Below, one piece after another: positions 15,738 to 17,210 of a stretch of 17,210 nt of DNA; positions within the stretch are counted from its first letter, which is position 1; each line of letters starts with the position of its first letter. The stretch comes from CAYRUP01 sp964578975 (GTDB lineage: Bacteria; Pseudomonadota; Gammaproteobacteria; DSM-16500). The stretch lies in assembly GCA_964578975.1 (NCBI GenBank), contig CAZOFA010000048.1:1-17210 (forward strand), given 5' to 3'. The notes under the pieces are model-generated. The model made no database searches and had not been told where the DNA came from. It was given only the letters and a program-made list of their open reading frames with translations. The position numbers and the translations under genes were made by a program.

Positions 15738-17081
15738 TCACGACGTAAACTGACACACCCGAATGTCCAACCCTCCTTGCGTAAAATGATACGTTTCAGT
15801 TTTCATATTTTTTATTATCTTACAAAACTTGGACCAAGTGTTTTCATCAGGACATAAAATAAAACCAACGAGTTTTTTTTCCAATTTTAGGGTGATTTCT
15901 AAAATTTCATTCACTTTATCAGCTATTTTTTTATAAAAATTGACTGAATCCATATTTTTCCCGATACGAATCCCATAAGGTGGATTCAGTGGCATAAAAA
16001 CATTTTTATTCTCAATGATGTTAGAAAAATCAAGATTAAAAAAATCTTTTTCGTAATATTGAATCGCGTTCGCTGAGAAGTCTTTGAAAACTTTTTCTAT
16101 ATTGCTCATATTAGTTAAACATGCTGACATCGCTTCCTTTGAATGATCAATGCAAATAAAATTTATGTCATCGGTGAATGACAACACATGTTCTTTTGCT
16201 TTTTTTAATAAAAAATTAAAATTTTCCTCTCTGAAAAAAGACATCTTCTGCATTGCGTAATCTCTAGCAAATAAAACAGGAGAAAATTTAAAATAATACT
16301 GTAAATACTCAAAAACAAATGTACCCGTACCTGAAAATGGAACTAAAACAGTGTAGGGTGGGGAAAGGGCAGTGTGCCCGTTATCTGCAAACTCAACTGC
16401 ACGCCGCAGACAGCAAAATGCCACATCTTCCCGTAATGGCGCGCTCGCGGGCAAAACATCGCGATATCCTCTTTTATAAAGTGGCTCACCCGCTAGAGAA
16501 ATACTTATTACTAGTTTATTTTTATAAAGATTCACAAAAAGACTGGTGGTTTCCTGAGTATGCTCACCACTCACGATTTCATCGACATACTCTTCCAGAA
16601 TCTCACTCAAAATTTCCTTCAACCCGCTTTCATGAAAAGCTCTGCTCGCCACAGAATTAACTTTTATTTTTAAAGACATTTTTTTATTGAGATACAACTG
16701 CCAGTTGATATCTAAACATTTCTTTTTAAATATTGATTTTCCTGAAGCATTGCCTGAAAAAATAATTAAGCGAATATCAGAAAGACTTTGACTGCGCATC
16801 AATAATTCGGTCACCGCAAATAAATGAATAGGTTCAATGTGTATAATATTTTTGGTTAGCGAAAATTCACTAACATATTTTTGTTTAAACCATAAATTAT
16901 TTAAAATAAATTGAACTTCATTTAATGCTATTTTATCCATGCCAGCCGGACAAATAGCTTGAACCGCCTGCGGTTTGCCATATAAATATTTTTTAATTTT
17001 TTTATCGATATTTTCTGGGTTTAGAGCCATTATTTTTTTCCAACTATGATAAAAACATTCTTTTGAATCACACATTGCCAT
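15738..17081 (-). CDS. THUMP-domain RlmL/UPF0020-type RNA methyltransferase
   Basis: A probable SAM-dependent guanine-N2 or related RNA methyltransferase. About 45-198 looks like a THUMP RNA-binding region (ICPAGMDKIALNEVQ at its start; LAGEPLYKRGYR at 196-207 at its end). The Rossmann methyltransferase follows, with APLREDVA (214-221), VPFSGTGTF (247-255, where the family usually has DPxCGSGT) and the catalytic-type LNPPYGIRIG (365-374). At 447 residues it is longer than the usual 370-400 and lacks the second methyltransferase domain of enterobacterial RlmL. The start is unsure: ATGs lie at 17081, 17075 and 17030, and an AAAGGAG at 17104-17110 is 22 bases from the first. It runs convergently with cheB, four bases between stops, and looks unrelated to the chemosensory operon. 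The target base is unknown. Confidence 0.82.
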   Translation of the reverse strand: MAMCDSKECFYHSWKKIMALNPENIDKKIKKYLYGKPQAVQAICPAGMDKIALNEVQFILNNLWFKQKYVSEFSLTKNIIHIEPIHLFAVTELLMRSQSLSDIRLIIFSGNASGKSIFKKKCLDINWQLYLNKKMSLKIKVNSVASRAFHESGLKEILSEILEEYVDEIVSGEHTQETTSLFVNLYKNKLVISISLAGEPLYKRGYRDVLPASAPLREDVAFCCLRRAVEFADNGHTALSPPYTVLVPFSGTGTFVFEYLQYYFKFSPVLFARDYAMQKMSFFREENFNFLLKKAKEHVLSFTDDINFICIDHSKEAMSACLTNMSNIEKVFKDFSANAIQYYEKDFFNLDFSNIIENKNVFMPLNPPYGIRIGKNMDSVNFYKKIADKVNEILEITLKLEKKLVGFILCPDENTWSKFCKIIKNMKTETYHFTQGGLDIRVCQFTS

Positions 17082-17112
17082 TCTGTACTTTATCGTTAAA
17101 ATACTCCTTTTA

Positions 17113-17210
17113 CCACACGTCGTGCCCCGGGGGTTGGGGGGGGGGGCCGGGTTATATTGGGTGTGCCGGGGTGGTTTTTAGGTTAAAGACCGCGGGTAGT
17201 GTAAAAACAA
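17113..17210. other. Artefact-like contig end
   Basis: The 16 bases CCACACGTCGTGCCCC at 17113-17128 are identical to 3604-3619 beside the internal gap. They run into G homopolymers (for example an 11-base run near 17136-17146) and G/T-rich sequence without coding potential. The A/T-rich composition of the rest of the window stops abruptly at about 17112. I take this as a poor-quality or adapter-derived read end rather than genomic sequence. Confidence 0.7.

Noticed and set aside
15736..15755. Bidirectional terminator between cheB and the methyltransferase gene (TGTCA/TGACA stem)
   Set aside because: Only five pairs with a ten-base loop and no T tract on either side; it also lies within the 3' end of the minus-strand gene.
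16319..16660. A plus-strand reading frame of 113 codons
   Set aside because: It lies wholly within the minus-strand methyltransferase gene, whose motifs are clear, and its translation shows no recognisable domain.
17129..17160. G-quadruplex or origin-like G-rich tract
   Set aside because: The tract follows the same 16-mer as the internal gap and differs sharply in composition from the genome; a read-end artefact is more likely.

Overview
The window looks like AT-rich DNA from a Gram-negative proteobacterium, most likely a gammaproteobacterium. The signs are an outer-membrane phospholipase A, an FMN riboswitch ahead of riboflavin genes, a fused RibBA and proteobacterial chemosensory proteins. 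The AT bias and the short palindromic repeat at the left edge are compatible with a Legionellales-type lineage, but nothing here fixes the taxon.

Left part (1-3603): two copies of a short repeat, a probable promoter and an FMN riboswitch precede a tight riboflavin operon, ribE-ribBA-ribH. The operon supplies GTP cyclohydrolase II, DHBP synthase, lumazine synthase and riboflavin synthase; ribD is not in the window. A pldA-type phospholipase with a signal peptide follows 40 bases after ribH.

Junction (about 3604-3840): ten Ns are flanked by G/C homopolymer-rich sequence unlike the rest of the window. It resembles poor read ends and sequencing-adapter remnants, and similar sequence ends the window (17113-17210). 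Physical linkage between the riboflavin side and the chemosensory side is therefore not assured.

Right part (3847-15733): a COG1926-type phosphoribosyltransferase is followed by a compact eight-gene plus-strand operon: REC-GGDEF-EAL, CheW, CheR-TPR, CheW, MCP, MCP, CheA-REC, CheB. This is the parts list of the Pseudomonas Wsp surface-sensing system, in another order, with two receptors and with an output protein that carries an EAL domain as well as GGDEF. The inferred flow is: two membrane receptors control the hybrid CheA through two CheW adaptors; CheR and CheB set receptor methylation; CheA phosphorylates the REC-GGDEF-EAL protein to change cyclic di-GMP. No separate CheY, CheZ, CheD or flagellar gene is present, so an alternative-cellular-function pathway fits better than swimming chemotaxis.

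Right edge: a minus-strand THUMP/RlmL-like methyltransferase gene (15738-17081) converges on cheB with only four bases between the stop codons.

The best candidate for something new is the Wsp-like operon itself: a permuted gene order, tandem receptors that differ by one HAMP module, and a bifunctional-looking c-di-GMP enzyme whose EAL signature has Arg replaced by Cys.
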